Source of the DNA: Chloroflexi bacterium CG23_combo_of_CG06-09_8_20_14_all_45_10
GTDB lineage: Bacteria; Chloroflexota; Dehalococcoidia; GIF9; AB-539-J10
Assembly (NCBI GenBank): GCA_002772325.1
Contig: PCSL01000023.1
Span: forward strand, 10,034-15,557
DNA: 5,524 nucleotides
Direction: 5' to 3'
The translations under genes and the position numbers were made by a program. How positions within the stretch are numbered: the first letter of the stretch is position 1; every line of letters starts with the position of its first letter. The notes below the pieces were generated by a model. That model saw nothing but the letters and a program-made list of their open reading frames with translations. It did no database searches and was not told the origin of the DNA. Shown in pieces: positions 1-5,524 of this stretch.

Positions 1-1
1 T

Positions 2-604
2 ATTTTATCCATAAATATGCCTGAGACCAGGGATAGCGATTTTTCTTGGGATAAATTTGTTCGCCGCAATAACGATGAGCTGGTAGCTACTTATGGTAAC
101 CTGGCGCATCGCATCCTTACTTTTACTTATCGCAATTTCAATGGAATGGTGCCCTCGTCAGGCGAACTTGACGAACAAAGCCAGGGGTTGCTTCACAAGG
201 CTGAGACTACTCTAAGCGATGTTGATAGAGCGCTTTATCGCTGTAGTTTCAGAGAAGCAATTAGACAGATTATGTTCTTGGCTCAGGAAGCTAATCGGTA
301 TCTCGACGACCAAGCTCCCTGGAAGACGATTAAAAAATCCCCAGAAACCTCGGCTAAGTCTGCCTACACTGTCTTGTCCGTATTATCAGTTTTAAAGACT
401 GTTTTCTACCCCTTTCTTCCCTTTAGCTCTGAGAAGCTGCACACTTTTCTTGGCTTTGAGGGGAGCGTCAGTGAGGCAGGTTGGAAGCTTCAGTCGCCAG
501 TGCCGGGGCAGAAACTTCGCCAGCCCCAGCCACTATTTGTTAAACTGGATGATAGTGTTATTGCTCAAGAAGCCAGCCGACTTGGCCATGTATCCCATTG
601 GTAA
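2..604 (+). CDS. metG: Methionine--tRNA ligase, C-terminal part (5' end outside window)
   Basis: Cytoplasmic class I aminoacyl-tRNA synthetase that charges tRNA-Met with methionine. Only the last 200 codons are present. The reading frame is open from base 2, so the ATG at 17 is an internal Met within the conserved text SINMPETRDSDFSW, not a start. The catalytic HIGH and KMSKS regions lie upstream of the window. What is visible is the all-helical anticodon-binding domain: RRNNDELVATYGNL (about bases 62-103), then NRYLDDQAPW. The Trp of that APW (codon 320-322) matches the anticodon-stacking Trp461 of the E. coli enzyme, from family knowledge. The domain closes with YPFLPFSSEKLHTFLG, and the protein ends soon after PLFVKLD. 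There is therefore no C-terminal EMAP/OB tRNA-binding extension; this is the short form. The stop is TAA at 602-604. A palindromic repeat begins 8 bases later, and ftsH converges from the other side. Confidence 0.95.
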   Translation: MLSINMPETRDSDFSWDKFVRRNNDELVATYGNLAHRILTFTYRNFNGMVPSSGELDEQSQGLLHKAETTLSDVDRALYRCSFREAIRQIMFLAQEANRYLDDQAPWKTIKKSPETSAKSAYTVLSVLSVLKTVFYPFLPFSSEKLHTFLGFEGSVSEAGWKLQSPVPGQKLRQPQPLFVKLDDSVIAQEASRLGHVSHW

Positions 605-612
605 GCACCCTT

Positions 613-703
613 CTGTCACCCTGAGCGAAGCGAAGAGTCTTAGAGATTCTTCAGTCGTTTTACTCCCTCAGAATGACAGAAAGCGAAGGGCTCAGAATGA
701 CAG
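613..703. repeat. REP/MITE-like palindromic intergenic repeat with duplicated right arm
   Basis: The left arm CTGTCACCCTGAG (613-625) is an imperfect inverted match, 11 of 13, to CTCAGAATGACAG (667-679). It pairs as 6 bp, a 2x2 internal loop, then 5 bp. Inside lies a second hairpin, AAGAGTCT (633-640) with AGATTCTT (644-651), 7 of 8 pairs around a 3-base loop. The left arm continues into GAGCGAAGCGAAG, a core I recall from dispersed repeats in Chloroflexota and other bacterial genomes. The right arm recurs exactly at 691-703, giving a 24-base tandem period. The element lies between the convergent ends of metG and ftsH and may form RNA hairpins that protect or end their transcripts. It has no coding content. 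Membership in a genome-wide family cannot be shown from one window. Confidence 0.75.
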
Positions 704-741
704 AGAGAAATTCACCGGAGAGGTTCAATTGTTACAAATTT

Positions 742-2595
742 TTAAGCGGAAGCTGGTTGTGGTGTTAATCCTTCAAATAGCTTATTGAGTGCTGGTTCCT
801 CCAGAGTTTCGTGAGCGATGAGTTCCTCAGCGATTTGCTTTAGTTTGGCTTTGTTTCCGGTCAGTATTTTCTTGGCAGTATCATAGGCACGCTGAATAAT
901 ATCGTGCACCTCTTCATCTATCTCTTGAGCTATCTTATCGCTGTAATCTCTTTGCTCGCTAATCTCGCGACCTAAGAAAACAAGTTCCTGTCTTTGCCCG
1001 AAAGTTCGCGGCCCTAATTTATCGCTCATCCCGTATTCAGTAACCATCTTCCTGGCTAATTTAGTTGCCTCGGCTAAATCCTTTTGTGCTCCTGTGGTTA
1101 CTTCCTTAAAGGTGATCTCCTCAGCGGCACGCCCACCTAGCAGTATCGCTATCGTGTCAATAAGCTGAGACTTTGGGTATAGGTGGCGATCCTCGGATGG
1201 TAAAAAACGTGTCCAGCCTTCAGCCATCCCTCGAGCAATAATGGAAATTTTGTGTACCGTTGCATCAGCATTAGGCAGCATATTAGCTGTTAAGGCATGG
1301 CCACTTTCGTGGTAGGCAGTTATTTCCTTTTCTCTCTGACTGATTACGCGGCTTTTTCTCTCAGGACCAAGGGAAACTCGCTCGGCAGCATCTTCCAGTT
1401 CCTTTGAGCTGATATCTTTGCGATTGCGTCTAGCAGCCAAGATAGCTGCTTCGTTAATTAGGTTGGCTAGGTCAGCGCCGCTGAAACCGGGTGTTTCCTT
1501 AGCTACTGTTTCCAGTTTGACTTCTTTGTCTAGGGACATGCCTTTGGCATGTACTTCTAAGATAGCTTTGCGGCCATTGATATCAGGTAAGTCAACCACG
1601 ATATGACGATCAAAGCGGCCAGGGCGTAATAAGGCTGGGTCGAGAATATCGGGGCGATTGGTGGCAGCCAGGACTATGACGTTAGCATTGGTGTCAAAGC
1701 CATCCATCTCGGATAGGATTTGATTTAAAGTTTGCTCTCTTTCATCATGTCCTCCACCCAAGCCAGCGCCGCGGTGTCGGCCTACGGCATCAATTTCATC
1801 CATAAAAACTATGCATGGTGAGTTACGCTTAGCTTGCTCAAATAGGTCCCTGACTCTGGCAGCCCCAACGCCGACAAACATCTCCACAAATTCGCTGCCG
1901 CTGATGGAGTAAAAAGGCACGTTGGCCTCCCCAGCTATGGCTTTAGCCAGTAAAGTCTTGCCTGTTCCTGGTGGACCTACTAGGAGAACTCCACGAGGTA
2001 CGCGACCTCCCAGTGTCTGGAATTTCTGGGGTGATTTGAGAAAATCCACTACCTCTTGAACCTCTTCCTTGGCTTCATCGGCTCCGGCAACATCGGCAAA
2101 AGTTACTGTAGGTTTGTTGCCGGAACTTAGCCGGGCGCGGCTTCTACCAAAATTGAAAGCTTGCGTGCCGGCTCCACGGGCTGAGCGGAATAAAAAATAG
2201 AATAACGCCCCAATCAACATAATTGGTAAGAGGATTTGCAGGGCTATCATTCCCCAATCAATGCCGCTAGCTTTAACATCGAGGCTTATCCCACCTTCAC
2301 CAAGGGTTATACCTTCCTCTGTGAGGTAATTACGCAGGTCATCAGTGCCACCCATAAACGCAGCTTCGTATATAGCTTTACCATCATCCTTCAAGCCAAT
2401 TAGTTTGTCTCCGTCCTGCTGGATGATGCTAATTTGCTCTTCAGCTTTTTGCCCCGGTTTAGCATGGTTAATAAACGTGGGAAGATCTACTTTTTCAGGG
2501 CTACCACTGCGTGGTAAAAAAGCAAATACAATGGCTACTATCACTGCTAGAAGCAGTAAGGAGACAAAGCTATTGGGCCACGATTTCGGTTTCAT
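742..2595 (-). CDS. ftsH: ATP-dependent zinc metalloprotease FtsH
   Basis: Membrane-anchored AAA+ protease of 617 residues that forms hexamers and degrades misassembled membrane proteins and some regulators. Domains in order: TM1 (about residues 8-27); a short extracytoplasmic FtsH_ext domain (28-112); TM2 (about 113-138); the AAA+ module; the M41 protease domain. Visible motifs are Walker A GPPGTGKT (207-214), the pore FVG (240-242), Walker B IVFMDE (262-267), and the second region of homology with arginine fingers R324 and R327. The zinc site is HESGH (429-433; HEAGH is more usual), with D506 in TGAQKDL as the third ligand. Length is typical and there is no frameshift. The ATG at 2595 starts a short, positively charged N-terminus directly before TM1. 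No good Shine-Dalgarno precedes it; only a weak GGG lies about 8 bases upstream. A strong extended -10 box lies 16 bases from the ATG. It follows nfo on the same strand after 67 bases and converges with metG. Confidence 0.98.
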   Translation of the reverse strand: MKPKSWPNSFVSLLLLAVIVAIVFAFLPRSGSPEKVDLPTFINHAKPGQKAEEQISIIQQDGDKLIGLKDDGKAIYEAAFMGGTDDLRNYLTEEGITLGEGGISLDVKASGIDWGMIALQILLPIMLIGALFYFLFRSARGAGTQAFNFGRSRARLSSGNKPTVTFADVAGADEAKEEVQEVVDFLKSPQKFQTLGGRVPRGVLLVGPPGTGKTLLAKAIAGEANVPFYSISGSEFVEMFVGVGAARVRDLFEQAKRNSPCIVFMDEIDAVGRHRGAGLGGGHDEREQTLNQILSEMDGFDTNANVIVLAATNRPDILDPALLRPGRFDRHIVVDLPDINGRKAILEVHAKGMSLDKEVKLETVAKETPGFSGADLANLINEAAILAARRNRKDISSKELEDAAERVSLGPERKSRVISQREKEITAYHESGHALTANMLPNADATVHKISIIARGMAEGWTRFLPSEDRHLYPKSQLIDTIAILLGGRAAEEITFKEVTTGAQKDLAEATKLARKMVTEYGMSDKLGPRTFGQRQELVFLGREISEQRDYSDKIAQEIDEEVHDIIQRAYDTAKKILTGNKAKLKQIAEELIAHETLEEPALNKLFEGLTPQPASA

Positions 2596-2611
2596 AGTTT
2601 AACCCACGTTT

Positions 2612-2639
2612 ATTATAGCACAAACACTGTAAATGGAAA
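2612..2639 (-). promoter_or_regulatory. Probable ftsH promoter (extended -10)
   Basis: On the minus strand TGCTATAAT is read, with the hexamer TATAAT at 2612-2617. This is a perfect -10 with the TGn extension. A 4-of-6 -35 (TTTCCA, 2634-2639) lies 16 bases upstream, which is acceptable for an extended -10 promoter. The predicted transcript start is about 2604-2605, leaving a leader of only about 10 bases before the ftsH ATG at 2595. It would let ftsH be expressed independently of nfo. Confidence 0.6.
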
Positions 2640-2656
2640 AAATTGCTAGAAGTAGC
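2637..2656 (-). terminator. Weak terminator-like hairpin after nfo
   Basis: Read on the minus strand, GCTA-CTTC-TAGC (2645-2656) can form a 4-bp stem with a tetraloop. Two bases later comes a run of six T (2637-2642). It lies just past the nfo stop codon. The stem is very short, so termination would be inefficient and read-through into ftsH is likely. The T-run overlaps the proposed ftsH -35 region. Confidence 0.3.
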
Positions 2657-2662
2657 GAAGCA

Positions 2663-3493
2663 TCACATACAGGAATTGTAAGTCTCCTGTAAAAGGAGGG
2701 CATCTTCTTCTAGGTTGGGACTTTCACTGATAACCAATCCTTTAACCTTATAATCTTTCAGGGCTTTAACTAGGTCAACATAGTTGAAGTCGGATTCTTT
2801 CATATTTAAGTGTTTAATTTCGCCTTTTTCCCCATAGGCTATTCCTGAGGCATGTATGTGCATATTATCCAAGCTTGCTCTTCCTAGTTTGTTTTCTATT
2901 TGTTCTAAGGTAGCAGTAAATTCAGGGTAGGAATTGAATTTCCCTGTTCTAGCATGCCAATGAGCGAAATCAACACAAGGGATTACTCCCTCAATTTCTT
3001 TGCTTAGCTTTATCACCTCGTCTAGGGTGCCGAATTGGCTAACTTTCCCGGCGGTCTCAGGTCTAATCCAAATTCTATTGCCTTCTATTCTTAGCCTGCT
3101 TATTACCTCTTGTAGTTGTTTCTTCACCATGTCATAAACTTTATTTGGTGGGTCAGTTAGATAATAGGCAGCATGGAAAACCACACTTCTAGCACCACAC
3201 AGGGAGGCAATTCGAGCAGTGTGAAGCAATCTTTCTTGACTAGCTCTTATCTTCTCTAACTCTCGAGCATTGAAGTTTATGAAGTAAGGAGCGTGGGCGC
3301 TGAGTGCCACTCCCTTTTCTCTGGCTAGTTGCCCTATAGCTAGAGCACTCCTTTCACTCATCTTCACCCCTCGGACGAATTCCAGCTCCATACATCCTAA
3401 GCCTAGCTCAGCAACGCGTTGGATGCCACTTTCTGTGGATCGTTCCTTAGCGCTTAGTGGAACTCCTGCCGGACCAAAAAGCAAATCTGCCAT
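2663..3493 (-). CDS. nfo: Endonuclease IV family (AP endonuclease 2) TIM-barrel protein
   Basis: Predicted 276-residue metal-dependent apurinic/apyrimidinic endonuclease, acting in base-excision repair on DNA in the cytoplasm. The N-terminal GPAGVPLS and FVRGVKMS resemble the archaeal-type branch of the family rather than E. coli Nfo. Aligned by eye with the Nfo zinc ligands: H67 (SAHAPY), H107 (FHAAYY), E146 (RPETAG), D175 and H178 (VDFAH), H212 (MHIHASG), H228 (IKHLN) and E257 (SESPN). The position of Nfo Asp229 is I226; E225, within GEIKHLN, may compensate. Length matches Nfo (about 280). The ATG at 3493 is chosen because the conserved FGPAG begins at residue 6. No Shine-Dalgarno is visible, and -10-like boxes lie nearly against the start codon. 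The gene diverges from pntAA and is followed by ftsH. Specific activity is inferred; another TIM-barrel role (sugar isomerase-like) is possible but the near-full ligand set argues against it. Confidence 0.85.
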   Translation of the reverse strand: MADLLFGPAGVPLSAKERSTESGIQRVAELGLGCMELEFVRGVKMSERSALAIGQLAREKGVALSAHAPYFINFNARELEKIRASQERLLHTARIASLCGARSVVFHAAYYLTDPPNKVYDMVKKQLQEVISRLRIEGNRIWIRPETAGKVSQFGTLDEVIKLSKEIEGVIPCVDFAHWHARTGKFNSYPEFTATLEQIENKLGRASLDNMHIHASGIAYGEKGEIKHLNMKESDFNYVDLVKALKDYKVKGLVISESPNLEEDALLLQETYNSCM

Positions 3494-3498
3494 TTATA

Positions 3499-3532
3499 CT
3501 TATAATTTAACTAATAGGCGGGCTTTAGTCAA
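3499..3532 (-). promoter_or_regulatory. Possible nfo promoter, giving a near-leaderless transcript
   Basis: On the minus strand TTGACT (3527-3532, 5 of 6 to the -35 consensus) lies 17 bases from TAAATT (3504-3509, 4 of 6 to the -10 consensus). A second candidate -10, TATAAG (3499-3504), overlaps it but is spaced 22 bases from TTGACT. Either box would start transcription within about 0-4 bases of the nfo ATG at 3493. That agrees with the lack of a ribosome binding site. AT-rich composition makes chance matches likely. Confidence 0.4.
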
Positions 3533-3547
3533 AAACCGCAGTTTTTG
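3530..3547. repeat. Perfect 7-bp inverted repeat in the nfo/pntAA divergent region
   Basis: CAAAAAC (3530-3536) and GTTTTTG (3541-3547) flank the loop CGCA. The left arm overlaps the proposed -35 of nfo. It could be an operator or a weak hairpin. The stem is A/T-dominated, and nothing in the window identifies a binding protein. Confidence 0.35.
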
Positions 3548-3608
3548 TGCGCCAAGAGATCATTACCAAGGTAGTGGTTTTGGAGCTGGTGTTCCCTAAA
3601 ATTCAGTA

Positions 3609-3624
3609 TAGAGCCAATAGAGCC
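3609..3624 (+). repeat. Direct heptamer repeat abutting the pntAA -35
   Basis: TAGAGCC occurs at 3609-3615 and again at 3618-3624, a 9-base period. It ends immediately before the proposed -35 hexamer of pntAA. Tandem sites at this position are typical of activator binding, but two 7-mers are thin evidence and no regulator is encoded nearby. Confidence 0.3.
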
Positions 3625-3653
3625 TAGATTTTACTGCCATCGGGATGTATAAT
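3625..3653 (+). promoter_or_regulatory. Probable promoter of the pntAA-pntAB-pntB operon
   Basis: A perfect -10 TATAAT (3648-3653) follows a weak -35 TAGATT (3625-3630, 3 of 6) after 17 bases. The predicted start is near 3660, giving a leader of about 24 bases that contains the strong Shine-Dalgarno at 3671-3678. The poor -35 suggests that an activator may be needed. Confidence 0.55.
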
Positions 3654-3670
3654 GGTAAAAACTGGCGCAA

Positions 3671-3678
3671 AAGGAGGT
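3671..3678 (+). promoter_or_regulatory. Strong ribosome binding site that fixes the pntAA start
   Basis: AAGGAGGT is a full-length Shine-Dalgarno, with 6 bases between its last G and the GTG at 3684. It decides against the in-frame ATG at 3645. That ATG has no ribosome binding site, and it directly abuts the TATAAT box, so it would lie upstream of the transcript start. Confidence 0.9.
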
Positions 3679-3683
3679 ATAAG

Positions 3684-4862
3684 GTGTATTCAAAAGAGAT
3701 TGTGCTGGGAATACCAAAAGAGATAATGGAGGGTGAAAAAAGAGTAGCAGCAATCCCTTCTACTTGTAAAAAGTATGTAGAAATGGGAATCAAGGTGCTG
3801 GTAGAAAAATCGGCTGGCGAAGGTGCCCTTTTTGGGAATGAGGAATACAGGATAGCCGGGGCTGAAATCATAGATGACGTGGAAGCGCTTTATGATAGAG
3901 CCAACGTAATTTTAAAGGTTAAAGAGCCCTTATATAATCAGGAAAAAAATAAGCACGAAATTGATATGATGAAGGAAAACACCGTCCTTATTAGTTTTCT
4001 CCATCCTGCTGCTCCGACCAATCACGAGATGATCAAAAAGATTAGGGATAAAAAAATAATTTCTTTCACCATGGATAGCATTCCCAGAATAACTCGAGCT
4101 CAGAAGATGGATGCTTTAACCTCGATGAGCACAGTTGCCGGATATAAGTCAGCTATAATGGCAGCTAATTATTTTCCTAAGTTTATTCCTATGACCATGA
4201 CTGCCATTGGGATGATACAACCAGCCAAATTTTTGATAATCGGTACGGGTATAGTAGGACTTCAGGCTATAGCTACGGCTAAAAGATTAGGAGGGGTTGT
4301 TTCTGCTGTAGATATTCGACCTGATGCCCGGGAGCAAGCAGCTAGTCTTGGGGCGAAAGTTGTCGGATTTGATGTTCCTCCAGATTTAGCCATGGGGGAA
4401 GGAGGATACGCTAAAGCTTTACCTGAGGAGTGGCTAGAAAGAGAGAAAGAGGCTCTAGCACCCTTGGTTAAGGAGTCTGACATAGTGATAACCGCTGCCT
4501 TGATTCCCGGGGAAAGAGCTCCAGTTTTCATTAGCAGAAAAATGATAGAGGGAATGAAAAAGGGTTCCGTCATCTGCGATGTGGCTATAGATCAAGGGGG
4601 GAATTGCAGTCTCACTCAACATGGAAAGGAGATATGGGAACACGATGTCCTCATAAGTGGCATAGCAAACATACCTGGTAGGATGCCTAGGGATTCTACC
4701 ATGCTTTATGCTAACAATATTTCTAACTTTCTTGATTCCCTTATTAAAGCTAAGGAACTCAAGATAGATTTAGAAGATGAGATTGTTAAAAAAGCTTTGG
4801 TTACCATTGATGGGAAAATAGTTCACCAGGGCACTTTAAAGGCTATGGAGGGAGTTAAATAA
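3684..4862 (+). CDS. pntAA: NAD(P) transhydrogenase subunit alpha 1, NAD(H)-binding (PntAA)
   Basis: Soluble NAD(H)-binding domain I of proton-translocating transhydrogenase, which reduces NADP+ with NADH at the cost of inward proton flow. It starts at GTG 3684 and has 392 residues, close to the separate alpha 1 subunit of Rhodospirillum rubrum (384). The N-terminal half has GIPKE, EKRVAAIP and the hallmark loop RITRAQKMDA, in which R135, Q140 and D143 keep the spacing of the R. rubrum Arg-Gln-Asp catalytic triad. The Rossmann motif GTGIVG spans 187-192. D210 in AVDIRP is placed to bind the NAD adenosine ribose. GEGGYAK with Y242 is the mobile loop. No membrane helices follow, so the alpha subunit is split. 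Alanine dehydrogenase is related but is ruled out by the RQD loop and by the pntAB/pntB neighbours. pntAB follows after 34 bases. Confidence 0.96.
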   Translation: MYSKEIVLGIPKEIMEGEKRVAAIPSTCKKYVEMGIKVLVEKSAGEGALFGNEEYRIAGAEIIDDVEALYDRANVILKVKEPLYNQEKNKHEIDMMKENTVLISFLHPAAPTNHEMIKKIRDKKIISFTMDSIPRITRAQKMDALTSMSTVAGYKSAIMAANYFPKFIPMTMTAIGMIQPAKFLIIGTGIVGLQAIATAKRLGGVVSAVDIRPDAREQAASLGAKVVGFDVPPDLAMGEGGYAKALPEEWLEREKEALAPLVKESDIVITAALIPGERAPVFISRKMIEGMKKGSVICDVAIDQGGNCSLTQHGKEIWEHDVLISGIANIPGRMPRDSTMLYANNISNFLDSLIKAKELKIDLEDEIVKKALVTIDGKIVHQGTLKAMEGVK

Positions 4863-4875
4863 ACCCTGAAAGAAC

Positions 4876-4881
4876 TATAAT
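4876..4881 (+). promoter_or_regulatory. TATAAT box in the pntAA-pntAB gap, possible internal promoter
   Basis: A perfect -10 hexamer lies 15 bases before the pntAB ATG, in a gap where no Shine-Dalgarno is visible. No good -35 is found; the best is GTTAAA at 4854-4859 (3 of 6, spacer 16). There is no TGn extension. It could give a short-leader transcript of pntAB-pntB but may be a chance match in AT-rich DNA. Confidence 0.25.
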
Positions 4882-4896
4882 TTAAAGCTAAAATCT

Positions 4897-5178
4897 ATGC
4901 TTGTTCTCGTCTTTATCCTTTCGGGCCTTATAGGATACTGGGTTATTACCAAAGTACCTTCCCTACTGCATACTCCGTTGATGTCTGGAACCAATGCTAT
5001 TTCAGGAGTCACGGTTTTAGGTGCTCTCATAGCTGTTGCTGTTGCTGCCACTACCTCCAGCAAATTCTTAGCCATGGTAGCTATAGTCCTGGCAATGGTA
5101 AACGTGGTTGGTGGTTTTCTTGTCACTGACAGAATGCTAGCTATGTTTAAAAAAGGAAAAGGCAAGGGGAAAGAATAA
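4897..5178 (+). CDS. pntAB: NAD(P) transhydrogenase subunit alpha 2, membrane (PntAB)
   Basis: Small inner-membrane subunit of the proton-translocating transhydrogenase, 93 residues, joining PntB in the proton-conducting domain II. Three hydrophobic segments are visible at about residues 2-18, 33-52 and 56-76. The family signature LLHTPLMSGTNAISG spans 23-37, and GGFLVTDRMLAMF (72-84) closes the third helix. The tail KKGKGKGKGKE is a basic Lys/Gly repeat on the expected cytoplasmic side. The protein is slightly shorter than usual (about 100-140). ATG 4897 is the only plausible start: the frame is open only back to 4870 and contains no other ATG, GTG or TTG. No Shine-Dalgarno precedes it; translation may depend on coupling to pntAA. 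Residue 36 is Ser, where some relatives carry a membrane His (see findings). pntB follows after one base. Confidence 0.93.
   Translation: MLVLVFILSGLIGYWVITKVPSLLHTPLMSGTNAISGVTVLGALIAVAVAATTSSKFLAMVAIVLAMVNVVGGFLVTDRMLAMFKKGKGKGKE
5164..5170 (+). promoter_or_regulatory. Ribosome binding site of pntB inside the pntAB tail codons
   Basis: AAGGGGA lies within the Lys/Gly codons that end pntAB, 9 bases before the GTG at 5180. It supports GTG 5180 as the pntB start and suggests translational coupling. The spacing is slightly long. Confidence 0.5.
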
Positions 5179-5179
5179 A

Positions 5180-5524
5180 GTGTTGCCTGCTACTATTTTT
5201 TATCTTTACCTAATTGTTGCTGTAGCAGTAATCTCCGGAATAAGACTTCTTAGCTCCCCTGAATATGCACGGTGGGGAAATATTATTGCTGCTATAGCTA
5301 TGTTAGCCGCGATTGTATTAATTTTAGCTCAGCAGAAGTTGTTAACTGTTGGCTCTGTGGCAGTAGCTCTTCTTATTGGGAGCGTAATAGGAGCTACGCT
5401 TGCCATCCAGGTAAAGATGATCCAAATGCCGCAGTTAGTTGCTTTTCTAAACGGATGTGGAGGGGCTGCCTCTTGCCTGGTTTCTCTAGCCGAGGCAGCA
5501 AACCCGGCAACGACTGCGAATATG
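5180..5524 (+). CDS. pntB: NAD(P) transhydrogenase subunit beta (PntB), N-terminal part
   Basis: Inner-membrane and NADP(H)-binding subunit of the transhydrogenase. Only the first 115 codons are present, and the frame is open to the window end. The start is GTG 5180, one base after the pntAB stop (TAA 5176-5178); TTG 5183 is the only close alternative. Hydrophobic segments lie at about residues 5-24, 33-50, 54-76 and 84-104. Family signatures are SSPEYARWGN (25-34), with the usual LSSPKTARRGN pattern, GSVIGATLA (67-75), and KMIQMPQLVAFLNGCGGAAS (79-98). N91 sits where E. coli PntB has the proton-pathway His91. C93 and C99 are unusual in a stretch normally rich in Gly and Ala. The Rossmann-like NADP(H)-binding domain III, at the C-terminus, must lie to the right of the window. 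Confidence 0.93.
   Translation, partial: MLPATIFYLYLIVAVAVISGIRLLSSPEYARWGNIIAAIAMLAAIVLILAQQKLLTVGSVAVALLIGSVIGATLAIQVKMIQMPQLVAFLNGCGGAASCLVSLAEAANPATTANM

Noticed and set aside
720..741. Small inverted repeat TTGT-T-ACAA (729-737) near the ftsH stop as a terminator
   Set aside because: The stem is 4 bp with a one-base loop, which cannot form a stable hairpin, and there is no convincing T-run on the ftsH side.
450..788. 112-codon plus-strand frame overlapping the end of metG and running through the repeat into ftsH
   Set aside because: It overlaps metG in another frame, crosses the palindromic repeat, has no family-like text and no ribosome binding site.
2345..2602. Plus-strand frame opposite the start of ftsH
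   Set aside because: It is antisense to a clear coding region, and its hydrophobic look mirrors the ftsH codons.
3501..3506. Plus-strand TATAAT just upstream of nfo as a second pntAA promoter
   Set aside because: No usable -35 is found (best 2 of 6), and it would give a leader of about 175 bases.
3645..3683. Upstream ATG of pntAA that would add 13 residues
   Set aside because: It directly abuts the TATAAT box and has no ribosome binding site. The added residues are not family-like, and a perfect Shine-Dalgarno serves GTG 3684.
3596..3871. Minus-strand frame of 91 codons over the pntAA promoter and start
   Set aside because: It is antisense to the confident pntAA start, has no ribosome binding site and no recognisable protein text.
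4262..4643. Two minus-strand frames inside pntAA
   Set aside because: Both are antisense shadows of the Rossmann region of pntAA.
4875..5165. 96-codon minus-strand frame opposite pntAB
   Set aside because: It covers almost exactly the conserved pntAB gene in antisense, and the plus-strand product matches its family and operon.

Overview
This is an ordinary bacterial chromosomal stretch with six protein genes and no sign of a phage, transposase, CRISPR array or RNA gene. The split proton-translocating transhydrogenase, the archaeal-looking endonuclease IV homologue, the moderate base composition and a dispersed repeat of the CTGTCA-CTGAGCGAAGCGAAG type all fit an uncultured Chloroflexota, perhaps Dehalococcoidia. 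That placement rests on recollection of family members, not on a search, and is moderate at best.

Layout. At the left edge (2-604, + strand) is the C-terminal, anticodon-binding part of methionyl-tRNA synthetase, whose start lies outside the window. It converges on ftsH (742-2595, - strand), a complete membrane AAA+ zinc protease. The gap between them holds a REP/MITE-like palindromic repeat (613-703) with a duplicated right arm. Upstream of ftsH on the same strand is a complete endonuclease IV-type TIM-barrel gene (2663-3493, - strand). A 190-base divergent intergenic region (3494-3683) separates it from a right-pointing operon pntAA-pntAB-pntB (3684 to the window end). pntB starts at a GTG and runs off the right edge.

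How the genes work together. The three pnt genes encode one enzyme: a soluble NAD(H)-binding subunit, a small membrane subunit, and a membrane plus NADP(H)-binding subunit. Together they couple proton flow across the membrane to hydride transfer from NADH to NADP+. The other genes are housekeeping (translation, membrane protein quality control, base-excision repair) and have no evident functional link to the transhydrogenase.

The points most worth a second look are three. The membrane histidine that normally sits in either PntB or PntAB appears to be absent from both positions. ftsH, nfo and pntAB have -10-like boxes very close to their start codons and no Shine-Dalgarno sequence, whereas pntAA has a very strong one. 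The repeat behind metG has a tandemly duplicated arm. I did not find a convincing new multi-gene system here.
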